Counted from the stretch's first letter, positions 32,725-44,090 are shown. The stretch: 64,000 nucleotides of DNA from Hemileia vastatrix (GCA_030280995.1 JASXTE010000008.1:20821693-20885692), one strand, 5' to 3'. Made by a program: numbers and translations. Notes: generated from the sequence alone by a model not told the origin.

Positions 32725-35678
32725 ATCAACAATGCTTTATTTGTACCTTTGATTAAAGTTACTCTAATTTCTGTTTTTGATTTACTTCATAACAACTGGA
32801 GTTTTATCAATGATAATAACGTATTCAAAATTAAATATAAAGGAGACACATTAATCACCTGCTCTACTAAGGGACAAATTATCAGCTTTCCCCTGTCACC
32901 TGATCCTATTTATCAGATTGGTACTGCTTCATTGAGCAATCAAAACAAACTTAAACTTATTCATCATAGTTTTGGTCACCCTAATAATCAAATCATGAAA
33001 TTACTATTTCCTACACTAAATTTTACCAATTTCTCATGTAAAACTTGCACTTTAGCTAAGTCACACATCCTATCCTACTCAGGCACTTTTCCTACTCCTG
33101 ATCAACCTCTGTATGTTATACACATGGATCTGTGTGGACCAATTACCCCCAAATCAAAAGGAGGGAAATCTTATTTCTACCAAATTTTTGACAGTCACTC
33201 ACGATACCGACATGTTTACTTCCTTGATCTCAAATCTGAGACCTTTGAAAAATACAAGGAATATGAAAATCTAGTTGAAAATCAACAAGAACATAAAATT
33301 AAATGTATCATATTGGACAATGGTGGAGAATTCACAAGTAATGCCGTCAGCAATCACCTTAGACAAAAAGGAATTATACACCTACGAACGGGTCCCTATT
33401 CTCCTCAACAGAACCCCTTTTCCAAACAAGGAAATCGATCAATAGTAGAAAAGGCTAAATGTCTACTGATCAAATCTGGGTTAGACTCACACTGGTGGGC
33501 TGAAGCAGTTAGCATGGCTACTTTTCTACTTAACATACTTCCCTATTTGTCCCTTAAAAACTATAAATCTCCATGGGAATTATGGCATGGATCAAGCTCA
33601 AAGGTTCCTCGTGATTTACATCCTTTTGGTTCAGATGTAGTTTTCTATGTTCAGAAACATAAAAGAGATGGAAAGTTTGACAAAAGTGGGGAAGAAGGGA
33701 TCTTTTTAGGTTATTGTGAGGGTCATATTAACTTTCGCATTTATTCTCCTAATACTGATAGTATTTTATTCTCCCATGATGTAAAATTCTTGAATACTTT
33801 CAATTTAGCCCACTCTATTTCAATGGGAAAACCTATTTATACTCTTATATTTCCTGAATTAGAAAACTCATTCACCACCTCATTCAAGGAAGTCAATGAA
33901 ATTCAAGCTGAATTACCCAAGGATACACCTCAAGACTTTTCCCACTACAACAACTATTCCAAAAATAATGAATCCAATTGTTTGGAAGAATTTCCCTCAG
34001 CTCCTACTTCCTCTAAACACTACAATTACATAGACAAAAACACAGGACCCTCAAATGAAATCAACTCTGATATTGATTTCTCTAACATTCTTTCATCTAA
34101 ACGTAGAGGCAATGCTATTAACATGGTTGTCACTCCTTACCATACACTCAAAAATTTCTATGAAGCTATCAATTCACCTGAAAGTGACGAATGGCTTAAA
34201 GTCATTAAAGCTGAACTCAATAGCATTCCTAAACATGGAGTTTGGAATGAATCACCATTCCTGATCACAATCACCTATTAGGGACCACTTGGACTTTCAA
34301 ACAGAAAACTGACTCAGAAGGCAATGTAATCAAGTACAAAGCCAGATTATGCGTTCAAGGATTTTCACAGATAGAGGGTATAGAGAATAATGACACCTAT
34401 GCCCCCACTTGGCGTCTAACCACTTTACAATTTTTACTAGGTGTCTCTGCCTTCAAATATTGGGAACTTCATCAAATGGATGTTAAGTCCGCATTTCTTC
34501 ATGGTGAAGCCTCTGAAAACTTACACCTAAGATTCCCGTGTGGCTACATTCCAAAAAATAAAAATCTATGTCTACATCTCAAAAAGTCATTATACGGGTT
34601 AAAACAGAGCCCTAGATGTTGGTACCTGAAATTATCCTCATTCTTCAAAGATATTGGTTTTAAACCTAGAATCGCAGACCCATGTCTTTTTGTCAATAGT
34701 GATAAATCAAATCCTTGTTACGTATTCATACATTTAGACTATCTCATCATAGGTGGACCCTCTTTCCAAAGCTTCAAAGACAAAATCTCTGCGATTTTTT
34801 ACATGGATGACCAAGGAGAACTAAACTGGGTCTTGGAAATGAAAGTTACCAGAAATAGAAAAGATTGCACCATCAACTTATCCCAATACCTATTTATCAA
34901 TAAATTACTCAATGAATTTAACTATCAAGATTGTCATCCAGTCTCTACTCCTTTAGTACCTAACTCTCAATTCTCTTCTGAATCCAAATCTAATACAACA
35001 CCTCCCTTCAACTATCGTCGGGCCATTGGCTTACTTAATTATTTAGTTTTATGTACTTGTCCTGACTTAGCCTTTACTGCTAGCTCACTGGCTCAATATC
35101 TTAACAAACCCACAGTTCAACAATTCAATGCCTTCTTTCACGTACTAAGATACCTTCAATCTACCAAAGATTATGGTTTGTCTCTCGGCAATGTTAAAGA
35201 CAGCAAACTGGGTAGCCTCATTGGATATGCCGACTCCAATTATAACAAGGAAACTGATTCAAAATTCACCTCTGGAATTCTTATCTTTCACCTTGGACTC
35301 ATAGGCTGAAGGTCTTCTAAACAACAGTCAGTGGCTCTTACCACCTCTGAAACGGAATACTATTCCATGACAGAGTGAGGCCAAGATCTGCTTTGGGTAA
35401 AAGAATTATTCAATGATTTCTCCATCAATTTAGAATGTTCAAAACTTAAAGGCAATAATCAAGGGGTAATCAGTTTGACTTTGAACCCTCTATATCAACA
35501 TAGAACTCGTCACATTAACACAAGAGTACAATGGTTACGCGAAAGAGTTAATAAGGCTGAATTCCAAATTGAATATATCTCGACTAGTAATATGTTAGCT
35601 GATATGCTAACTAAATCTCTTCCTTGTCCTAAGCATCATACTTTCCTGAAGGCACTCAATCTCAATCCGCTGTCTTGA
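32725..35678 (+). pseudogene. Copia C pol: integrase, RT and RNase H, broken
   Basis: 32749-34281 encodes the pre-integrase finger and integrase (HMDLCGPITPKS, ILDNGGEFTSN). The catalytic Glu block reads PFSKQGNRS where copia G has PFSERGNRN, so Glu is Lys here. A frameshift near 34265 leads to RT (34476-35309). Its active site reads FIHLDYLIIGG where an LDDL-type site is expected, so a catalytic Asp is lost. Two further stops at 35307-35309 and near 35377 (each TGA in place of probable TGG) interrupt RNase H, which ends at 35678 (MLADMLTKSLP). It is not functional in its present form. Confidence 0.82.
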
Positions 35679-35689
35679 GCACGGGAGGG

Positions 35690-36147
35690 TGTCAATTATA
35701 TATACATTCATATACATGCAATGTTCACTTATACTTATTATATATCTACATTTCTATTTATTCAACTTCTACATTTTATACATTACTATTCTTTCCTAAC
35801 CTAGCTTTTCTTTTAACCTAACTCAATGATAACTTAGCATTATATGTGGTTGCCCATATGTCTATGTATCACATCCATTTTTCCTTTTATCTAATTTATT
35901 ATTATTTTATTTCTAACTAAATCATATTATTTACTTTAAAGTATTTCAATTCATTTGTCCAAGTTGTCCCGTGTCCTGTTGTCCTGTCCTATTGTCCTTG
36001 AGTACCAAACTTACCTGTTGTTCATTCTTATCAGATATTATTTCTTTCATTTCATTTGTCCAAGTTGTCCCATGTCCTGTTGTCCTGTCCTATTGTCCTG
36101 TCCTATTGTCCTTGAGTCCCAAACTTACCTGTTGTTAATTCTTATCA
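35690..36147 (+). repeat. 3' LTR of copia C with internal duplication (458 bp)
   Basis: Same ends as the 5' LTR, but about 100 bp longer: the module from TTTCA..TTTGTCC to CTTATCA occurs twice. LTRs are identical at insertion, so the duplication arose afterwards. Confidence 0.88.
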
Positions 36148-36680
36148 AGATAGGCCCAGTGCCTTAGTGAGAATATCAGCATGCATTTGAGAAGTAGGAA
36201 CCCATTATAAAGTAGCTTATTGAAGAAGAGTTGTTCATTTACAGTGTAAAAAGATCTATCAACATGCCTTGTTATTTTATTTCCAGGATTTTTTTTTGCA
36301 TTTTAAATTGCACCATTGTTGTCACAAGATATTTTAATTGGAGGAATTTCAGGGAAGATATCTTTGAGGATATTTGAGATCCAGATAGAATCTTTCATAC
36401 CCAACCCAAGTGAGACATATTCCACCGTCATTGAGGAGTGACTAACTGTCAGTTGATGCCTCAAATTCTAAACAATGGGGCATGAACTAAGCAGAAGAAG
36501 ATTACCTGAATGGACTCTAGAGAATTCTTTATTATTCCAGGTTGCATCATAGAAGGAGAAGAGTCCAAGGGGAAGATCACAGTTAGGATGAATTTGGAGT
36601 TGAAGTTTAGCTGTGTGTTGAAGATAACAAAGCAGATGATTGAGTTTATTCCAGTGATCAGAGGTAGGTTTGGAAGATAA
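36148..36680 (-). pseudogene. Copia F RNase H
   Basis: The minus strand shows a CDNNGAI-type block, NPGNKITRHVDRSF and HADILTKALGL, the usual C-terminal copia RNase H. Stops are present. Confidence 0.65.
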
Positions 36681-38532
36681 TCAAGCTAGAAAGTTAACTG
36701 GGAAATAAAGATCTGGCCTTGTTTCCACTGCCACATAACTGAGAGCACCCAAGATAGATAGATACTTAGTGGTATTGATAGCTTCATCTTCATCATTGGC
36801 TGTTTCAATGACCATATTATTGGGAAGGGGGGAATGAGTAGTGTGGCCACAAGGATTGTGAGTCTTCAAAATCTTCTCAATGAGCTGGAAATTGTTAAGA
36901 TCATAACCTTCAGAAACTTCATTGATTGCTACTCCCACTATTCCATCTACCTTATCACTCCACCTCACCTTCAAACTACCATCCAAATGATCCTCCAGTT
37001 CCTTCAGCACCACCTCATCACTACCAGTTACAATTCCATCATCCACATGAATCCAAATTACACCCATCAAATCTTTATTTGTGAGAATATAAAATGAATT
37101 ATCATATTTACTTTCTTAATATCCCAGAGCATCCAACTTGCTGGCTATGTGGAGCCACCAGCATCTTACAGCTTTCTTTGTGCTATACAGAGCTTTCTTG
37201 AGATGTAAAGCACTATCTTTATCCTTCAGTTGATAGCCCTCAGGAGGACATACCCAGATTATTTCATAAATAGGACTGTGAAGGTAGGCTTCAGTGAAAT
37301 CAAAAAACTTAATAGGACACTGGTGATAAGCTTCAAGAGTAAGAAGAATGCACTGGGAGGAACAAGTTGCAGTAGGAGCAGAAGTTTCAGTGAAATCAAT
37401 GCCATATTGCTTAAGAAAACTATTTTCTACATAGTGAGCCTTGAATGTTGGAGATAGGGAAGAAGGATTTTTTATGGTGAAGACCCATTTGGAATTTATA
37501 ATCTTGACACCTGCAGGGACTTTTTCTTCATACCACCCATCCATGTCCTTCATTTTATCCAATTCTCTTTTGCAAGCTTGTTCCCATTTTTGGCAATCAG
37601 GTGAAAGCATGGCTTGCAAGTGTGTTCTTGGAATGACAGTTGAGTGAGACATACCCTTTTTAATAACATTAGGAACTGATTTTTCTTGAGAAAGAAGAGT
37701 TTCTTCATCCTGGAAATCACAAAGCTTTAAATTATTGAGGATGTGATCAATAGAGCTTTTGGATGGTGGATCAGGTGGTAGGGCTTGGAGAGAAATATCA
37801 TGGGATGGTGGATTGTCACCAGGAAATTTGGCAATTTCAGATTCAATAAAGATGTTTGCCTCTTCATTCCAAAAAATCCCACAAGCATTTTTCAAGGAGT
37901 AACCCACACACTTAAAAATGAGAGATATTTGATCAAGTTTTTGTTGAGTTTCCTTGTGGATATCAACATAAGCAGTTTCACCAAAGATTCAAAAATTAGA
38001 GTAGTTAGAGTCACAATTGTGCATCAGATGTAAGGGAGTTTTGACACCAGTTTTGAAGTTGGGGAGGCAATTGTGAACATGAGCCACCCATTTGTAAGCA
38101 AGTTCCCAGAAACATTCAGGTAGTTTTCTAGCAAAAAGAACTTTATTTGAAATATCACCAACAGTGAAGTTGAAACATTGAGCTGTGCCATTTTGCTCAT
38201 TATGGTGAGAACAAGAAATTTCATGAGTTGAACCAATTTCAGCCAGTATTTGAGCCATCTTTTTACTATGCATTTCACCTCCATCTGTCCTTAGAGCTTG
38301 AAGTTTCTTGCCAGTGACATTTTCCAACTTTTTATATAAGGATACAAAAGCTGAAGTAGCATCAGATTTGGCTTTGAGCAATAAAACTTTGTCATATGAG
38401 GCTGAACTTTCTCTAAACATAGCAGCCCATCTAGCGCCATTGAATGTGGGATACATAGGTCCAAAAAATTCACAAACAATAAGACTCATTAAAGATTCAG
38501 TTGTTTTTTCTTGTTTCCAATGCTTTTCTTTT
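36681..38532 (-). pseudogene. Copia F integrase and reverse transcriptase
   Basis: Integrase 37989-38489 contains LRTDGGEMHSKKM and HHNEQNGTAQCF (catalytic Glu region altered). RT entry KIINSKWVFTIK is in 37116-37907, and the RT active site WIHVDDGIVTGSDE, with both Asp intact, is in 36681-37070. Frames are separated by stops. The integrase is interrupted at 38532 by copia G and its N-terminal part continues beyond 47101. Confidence 0.75.
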
Positions 38533-38536
38533 TGAT

Positions 38537-39293
38537 CTGAACCAAATTAAAAATAAGAATCAATTAATAAAGCTTTAGACTAAAGTCTAAGATACAAGTG
38601 AAGCAGCGCTGAATGAGGCAAACTGAAAATAATGAAAAAGTAAATAAAGATAAGTAAAAGATGAAAAAGGGAAAGAAACAAAAAGTGCAATAAAAGGAGA
38701 TCAATTCATTGCAGCAGAAGAGCACACTAACACAAAAATACCTGAACCAAAGTAAAAATCAGAGTCAATTAATAAAGCTTTAGACTAAAGTCTAAGATAC
38801 AAGTGAAGCAGTGCTTAATGAGGGAAACTGAAAATAATGAAAAAGTAAATAAAGATAAGTAAAAGATGAAAAAGGGAAAGAAACAAAAAGTGCAATAAAA
38901 GGAGATCAATGCATTTCAGCAGAAGAGCACACTAACACAACAATACCTGAACCAAAGTAAAAATCAGAGTCAATTAATAAAGCTTTAGACTAAAATCTAA
39001 GATACGAGTGAAGCAGTGCTGAATGAGGGAAACTGAAAATAACAAAAAAGTAAATAAAGATAAGTAAAAGATGAAAAAGGGAAAGAAACAAAAAGTTGAA
39101 TAAAAGGAGATGCAGAAAAAGTAACAAGAAGCAGCTCCTTTTATTTTACAGTTACAAAAAATTAATAGCTCATCTCTCACATACCAAAATGAATGAGGAA
39201 ATGAAGAAATAATGAAGTAGACACACAGATGTTAATAATTATGACTAAGCTAACTATCTATGTGAATATAACAATTAATATCTTATTCTAACA
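38537..39293 (-). repeat. 3' LTR of copia G with 205-bp tandem units
   Basis: The motif CTGAACCAAA starts units at 38537, 38742 and 38947, exactly 205 bp apart. Only the last continues into the full LTR (to 39293). Each of the first two units ends with a ~45-bp tail (AGCAGAAGAGCACACTAACA) that is absent from the 5' LTR. Confidence 0.88.
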
Positions 39294-39300
39294 CCCTCCC

Positions 39301-40628
39301 ATGCTCAATGCTGCAAATCAGAAAGACCCAAGGTAGTACAGAATTCTTCATGCTTTTGACACCACAGAGATTTTGTTAATAAATCAGCTAACATTTCAGT
39401 TGTAGGAATATAATTTAATTTTAACAACTTAGAATCAATTGCTTCACGTATCCGGTGAAGTCTTAAATTGACGTGCCTTGTTCAATGTTGATACAGAGGA
39501 TTTTTGGCCAATGAAATTGCACCTTGATTGTTGCTATTCAATGTTGGAACATTATGTTAGATTTGTAAACCTTCAAATAGTTGATTAAACCATGTGAGAT
39601 CTTGGCCATTTTCAGATATGGCAAAATATTCAGCTTCTGTAGTTGAAAGAGCAACAATTTGTTGCTTTCTTGATCTCCAACCTTGTAGACCATTATGAAA
39701 CACCAAGGCCCCAAAGTAGATTTACATCCAATTGAAGAACCCCAGTCAGCATCTGCATAAACATCAATGTTATTAGTGAATTTTAAACCTGTTAAAGTAA
39801 TTCCAAAATTGCAAGTTTTTTGTAAATAACAAAGGACATGTCTAAAATGCAAAACATGATCTCCAGAAGGATTCTTGAGAAATTGTGACAAAGAGCTTGC
39901 AGAAAAAGCCAAATTAGGTCTTTTACAAGAGACTAAGTAATTCAATAGGCAAATAGCTCGGCGATAGTTGAAATTACAAATAGGTTAATTGGAAGCTTTG
40001 GAAGTAAATTTGACGTTTGGAACCAATGGAGTGGAGGCAGTATGGCAATCAGACATGTTAAATTCATCCAACATGTTTATGATATAGATAGGTTGAGATA
40101 AATAAAACTCTTTCTTTTCTCAGTTTCTAGTTACCTTCATGCCCAATATCCATGATAACTCTCCTTGATTTTCCATTTCAAAATAAGTTTTAAGAAGATT
40201 TTTAATTTTTGTGACATTCTTGGCACATATAACTAAATCATTGACATGAATAAAAATGAAGCAAGGATCTTCCCTTGAGAGATTAGAAAAGACACATGGA
40301 TCCGCAGGATTAGGAGAGAAAACAATAGAAGCAAAATAATTTTTAATACATTTAAACCAGCAACAAGGACTCTTTTTAAGTCCATACAAAGATTTGTAAA
40401 GTTTAAGACATGTATTAGGATTTTGAGAACCATTATATCCTTCAGGGTACCTAATGTATATATATTCTTCTGGGACACCATGGAGAAAAGCAGTTCAAAC
40501 ATCCATCTGATTTACCTCAAAATTATTTTGTGCAGAAAAACTCAAAAGAGTTTGTATGAAACAAGTCAACCAGTTGGAGCAAAAGTATCATTGTAGTCAA
40601 TGCCTTCCATTTGAGAGAAGCCTTGAAC
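39301..40628 (-). pseudogene. Copia G RT C-terminal part and RNase H
   Basis: It starts VQGFSQMEGIDYNDTFAPTG at the junction with B (40628), then MYGLKKSPCCWF. The RT active site is FIHVNDLVICA near 40240: VDDL has become VNDL in the context GTCAAT, a CpG-type transition. 39538-39945 holds the RNase H region. Several stops. Confidence 0.75.
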
Positions 40629-42209
40629 AGGGTACTGGTCAAGTTTTGGCCAATTCTTTTGATTTGAAGGAGTCTCCTTAGTACTAGCTTGTTTCTGAGT
40701 AAGAAGCAGCTGTAATTTCTCTAATTGTGCTGAAATCTCATTGTTTAATCCTTCTGTTGCAGATCCTGGTGCATCATCAGTTTTTGATGGAAAATCAGTG
40801 TTATCAACAGGTATTTCTGGAGCTATTTTTACTTTAGATGAACTAGCCACAGGTACTATTTGAGCATCCTGCACTATATGTTCCTTCACAGAATTTTCAG
40901 AATATTTTTGGTCATTTAACAATGAGTTCAATGTTTCTTCAATGGTTGTTAGTCTTGTTTTCATTCTTGGAAGACTAGATAAACTTTCATTGATAGTTGC
41001 AAAAGATAATTGGTTTTTATGTTGAAAAGATGACAAATGGTCACTCAATCTTTTCAGATTTATCTTATCTATTTCTACCTCCTGGCAACAGGCAGATACA
41101 GTATCTTTTAGTTTAGACAAATCATTTTTTATATTTTGCCATAAAGCAATTTTCATTTCATGGGTTGCTTTGTAATGAGACAATTCATCAGAGACTCTCT
41201 GTGCTTCACTTTTTAATGCTTGATAACCCTGATCAGTTAAAAAATTATTATATCTCTGAGTCAATTGCATATTGTTCATTATATGATTTTGCTTGGCAAT
41301 AATATCTCTCAAGTGCTCATCATTAATTCTTGCTAAATCTGGAGTGTTTCTCAATAAGGAAACTGAGTAACTTTCCAGACTCTCATAGAACTCAGGGTCA
41401 AGAGTTTCATCAATCACAGCCATATCAGGATTAATCATTGAGGTAGCAATTAAAAGTAATGGATTGGATACATGAGATAACTGTCTACTATTCCCAGCCT
41501 CTATAGGTCTCAAGGTTTCATCCTGCCTTCCAGATTTACCTGAAGGAACAGAGTCAGCCACAAGAAAAGGCACTTGAGAATCAATAGAGGGACGTACCAG
41601 GGTTTGCTGGGTATCACCATATTGGGCTTCCTTCTTCTTTTGCCTCCTTGATAAGGGTGGGGAGGAGTGGGGTTGGCCTGGGTGGGCCTTGATGGACCTA
41701 CCTGAGGTAACTGATGCTGATTTTGAGCTAAGTAGTCCCACTGTGTGTTGAGCCAGTCCCACTGCCACTTGGACACTTCCACCATCTCTTGGGATTGGGG
41801 AGCCAATTGTTGTTGATCCCTGGGAGGAAGAGGTTTCCTTTTCTCTTGGAGAGAAGTATTTGTTCTTTTCTCCCTTTCTTCCAAGGCATCTACCCTTACC
41901 TTTAGTTTCAAGCTGTCTGTCTTTAACTCCTTTATGTGGGTTGACAGATTCTTTATCTGCTGGGACAACGGCATCTTTTTTATCTTGAAGCCTCTTGGAA
42001 GCTCTTCTGGTGGGTTTGTCCTGGGCTTCTGATCCTGAGTATTGTCCACTAGGATTTCTACTTCTTCCATTTCTACATCCTGTTTGGGGCAAGGATTTAT
42101 TAGTTTGAGAAATTCTTCTTGTTAAAGGAGAACTTACAGAAGTAGGCTCATCATAATCAATTAAGTCTAGTTCTTTTTCACGTGCAGCAAAACCACTTTG
42201 ATCAGTCAT
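40566..42209 (-). CDS. Chimeric ORF: chromovirus B Gag N-half fused in frame to copia G RT
   Basis: A 547-aa open frame starts at the ATG at 42209. Residues 1-527 match the N-terminal Gag of chromovirus A: acidic start, RRASKRLQDKK, coiled-coil region and NQKNWPKLDQYP at the start of the capsid domain. It then passes without a stop into copia RT, VQGFSQMEGIDYNDTFAPTG. The junction is at 40628/40629. It arose because B is truncated and its broken end lies in copia G. The chimera has neither a complete capsid nor a complete RT, so a function is doubtful, but the frame is open. Confidence 0.8.
   Translation of the reverse strand: MTDQSGFAAREKELDLIDYDEPTSVSSPLTRRISQTNKSLPQTGCRNGRSRNPSGQYSGSEAQDKPTRRASKRLQDKKDAVVPADKESVNPHKGVKDRQLETKGKGRCLGRKGEKNKYFSPREKETSSSQGSTTIGSPIPRDGGSVQVAVGLAQHTVGLLSSKSASVTSGRSIKAHPGQPHSSPPLSRRQKKKEAQYGDTQQTLVRPSIDSQVPFLVADSVPSGKSGRQDETLRPIEAGNSRQLSHVSNPLLLIATSMINPDMAVIDETLDPEFYESLESYSVSLLRNTPDLARINDEHLRDIIAKQNHIMNNMQLTQRYNNFLTDQGYQALKSEAQRVSDELSHYKATHEMKIALWQNIKNDLSKLKDTVSACCQEVEIDKINLKRLSDHLSSFQHKNQLSFATINESLSSLPRMKTRLTTIEETLNSLLNDQKYSENSVKEHIVQDAQIVPVASSSKVKIAPEIPVDNTDFPSKTDDAPGSATEGLNNEISAQLEKLQLLLTQKQASTKETPSNQKNWPKLDQYPVQGFSQMEGIDYNDTFAPTG
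41536..42209 (-). CDS. Overlapping spliced accessory ORF of chromovirus B (predicted 185 aa)
   Basis: Proposed exons are 42209-42138, 42079-41598 and 41539-41536. As in A, a GTAAGT donor follows codon 24 at a codon boundary. The acceptor CAG (42082-42080) opens the +1 frame with DVEM. The frame contains ELPRGFKIKKMPLSQQI, HIKELKT, KWQWDWL, GPSR and PPHPYQ. The second donor GTACGT (41597-41592) and acceptor TTCAG (41540), with CTGAC upstream, give PW-stop. Unspliced, this frame would read on for about 27 more codons, so splicing is needed to reach the same end as in A. The function is unknown. Confidence 0.68.
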
Positions 42210-42361
42210 TTTAAGATTCTACTGAAATGAAGGAAAAGAGACAAAAAATTAATTAGTCTTTATTTTTAATTTTTATTTAACAGAAATAAAATAAAAATAA
42301 TAAAAAAAATCTTTTTAGGATAAAAATCAACTTTAATAAAATTAATAAAAAAAATTTAAAA

Positions 42362-42808
42362 CCAGGATAATGCAATCAACTGTAGAAATAAATTAGAATT
42401 TCTATTAATTTTTATTTTCAGGATTTAAATCAACTAATTTATTACCAGGATTTATTGTCAACTGAAATAATCAAATATGAATCTTTATTAATAAAAATTA
42501 TTTTAACTGATTACTTAACTACCAGGACTTAATGTCAACTGAAGTAATTTAAATATGAATTTTATTACTTAAAAAGATTTATTGGATTTCCAGGACTCAA
42601 AGTCAACTGAAGTAATGAAATGTTAATTATTTATTAAAAAAAAATATAATTGTCAGGACAATTTGTCAACTGGAACAATTAATTAATCAGGACAAATGTC
42701 AACTGAAAAATTATAATAATTATTTTATTTAATAAAAAATATTATTGTCAGGACAGTTTGTAAACTGGAACAATTAAAATTCAAATTAATCAGGACAATT
42801 GTCAACTG
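42362..42808 (-). repeat. Array of ~9 palindromic units in the B leader
   Basis: The plus strand has repeated CAGGACAATTGTCAACTG-type units (starts near 42362, 42419, 42446, 42533, 42591, 42654, 42688, 42749, 42791). The core GACAATTGTC is a perfect palindrome in the best copy (42793-42802). Spacers are AT-rich and vary from 27 to 87 bp between starts. The units lie between PBS and gag, where packaging or dimerisation signals are expected. Confidence 0.75.
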
Positions 42809-43251
42809 AAAAATGATAATAATTAATATTAATATATAATTATTTTATTACCTCTGGGACTAAGAACAGTTATTGCTCTATTATGGTCAACCAGGAAAAA
42901 TAAAAAAAAATATAATAATAAAAATAAATTCCAATTACCAGACACCTCCCCCTGCAAAATGAGCAAATTAATGCCACTTACAGAGTGCTGAGTAAAAGGA
43001 AATACGTAGCAAATGAAGAGTGAAGAGTAACCCACAAATAGTAATCACAATAATTACCACGATATATACGATCTTTAGTCAGTATATGAACTTAAGTTTT
43101 GGAGCGCGGTTCGATTCCCGTTCGCAGCAAAAAACTTTTATCACGTGATGTATGACGTTCATCGTTTTCTCGCTTCCACTCGTCCTTTACAGGTACTTGT
43201 ACGCCGATGGTCCCCTCGATTACGCCTCAAGTAACGTTGCGCCGTCGATAT

Positions 43252-43267
43252 TTTGGAAAGGATCCCA
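43252..43267 (-). other. Candidate primer-binding site of chromovirus B
   Basis: The minus strand reads TGGGATCCTTTCCAAA two bases after the LTR end, matching the A site in position and in its CCTTTCCAAA half. Confidence 0.55.
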
Positions 43268-43269
43268 AT

Positions 43270-44090
43270 TGTCAAGGGTCACTTTTGGTCTAGAAGCTTT
43301 GGTACAGTATAATATGAAGATTTTAAGGATTATTTGACTCTCAAAAGTTAGGTACGTATTTCTCAATCAAGTATGATTTCTTTTACTCAAAGTAAGAGGT
43401 AGATTTAAATATTTTATATAATTTATAGAAAAGAATTACGTTTATTGTAAGTACTAAAGATATAAAATATAATAAATAAGTTTTAGTGTTGTTGTTATTG
43501 TAATAAATGAGTTGGTAAAATAGAATGATCAAAAGACAACAAAAAGAGAGGCCTTTTATAGGCAAAGGAGAGACAAAGCACGGAAATCAAATTCTAAAAA
43601 CAGTAGGAAGAGAGAGAGAAAAAGAACATTCCAGAAAGAGTATTTCAAATAATAAAGTTATTCCAAAAAGAAGGCGTCAAAAAGATGTATTTACAGAGTA
43701 TGTCAGAAATACATCAATATTTTTAATATTTACTGTAAATGTCAATCCTAAATAAGAAATTTGATTTTTTTGTTTATATTTAATATTATTTGAATATTTA
43801 AATCTTATTTTATCTTTGTATTTTATTTTTTAAATATAAAGTTTTATTTTTTCCCAACCTGTCAAATGAGCACGGTGTTAGAGAAAAATATAAGGGACAA
43901 AATTATAATTATAATTTTACTTATTTATTTAATTAATTAATTTAATTTTAACATTCTGTAACTAGTTAATTTATAACTAATTTTAATGTAACTAAATGAT
44001 AATTAAATAATAATTAAAGATAATAAGGTGCGGCTTCATCCAGTAAATAATTAATTATTTCACTGGGTAAGTCTAGTAGCCTGGCTGACA
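43270..44090 (-). repeat. 5' LTR of chromovirus B (821 bp)
   Basis: On the minus strand it starts TGTCAGCCAGGCTACTAG and ends CTTGACA, with a TATA box TATAAAAGG at 43560-43552. It is shorter than the A LTR and similar mainly at the ends and around the TATA box. Confidence 0.82.

Larger units (their letters stand above)
31212..36147 (+). mobile_element. Ty1/copia element C, nearly complete but decayed
   Basis: 5' LTR 31212-31568, PBS 31570-31583, gag from 31675, pol to 35678, polypurine tract 35681-35689 and 3' LTR 35690-36147. It is inserted into the end of copia F pol with an imperfect duplication (AGATG/AGATA). It retains many CpGs and most of its reading frame, so it is younger than F and G, but catalytic residues are lost. 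Confidence 0.9.
40629..44090 (-). mobile_element. Chromovirus B, 5' half only (relative of A)
   Basis: LTR 43270-44090 (starts TGTCAGCCAGGCTA as in A), PBS 43252-43267, leader 42210-43251, and gag from 42209 to 40629. It is inserted in copia G RT (AAAGCCAGAC/TGTCAGCC). The 3' part (rest of gag, pol, 3' LTR) is missing, which suggests a deletion after insertion. The length from LTR start to the break (3462 nt) is close to the same interval in A. Confidence 0.88.

Noticed and set aside
42362..42808. CRISPR-like array
   Set aside because: The units are degenerate and palindromic, spacers are AT-rich and of irregular length, and the genome is eukaryotic. It is a retrotransposon leader repeat.
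43095..43135. tRNA-like GGTTCGATTCCC segment (and a related segment at 7545-7590)
   Set aside because: The T-stem does not pair, there is no acceptor partner or anticodon arm, and it is a conserved part of the A/B leader. Not called as a tRNA gene or as the PBS, because the conserved site lies right after the LTR.
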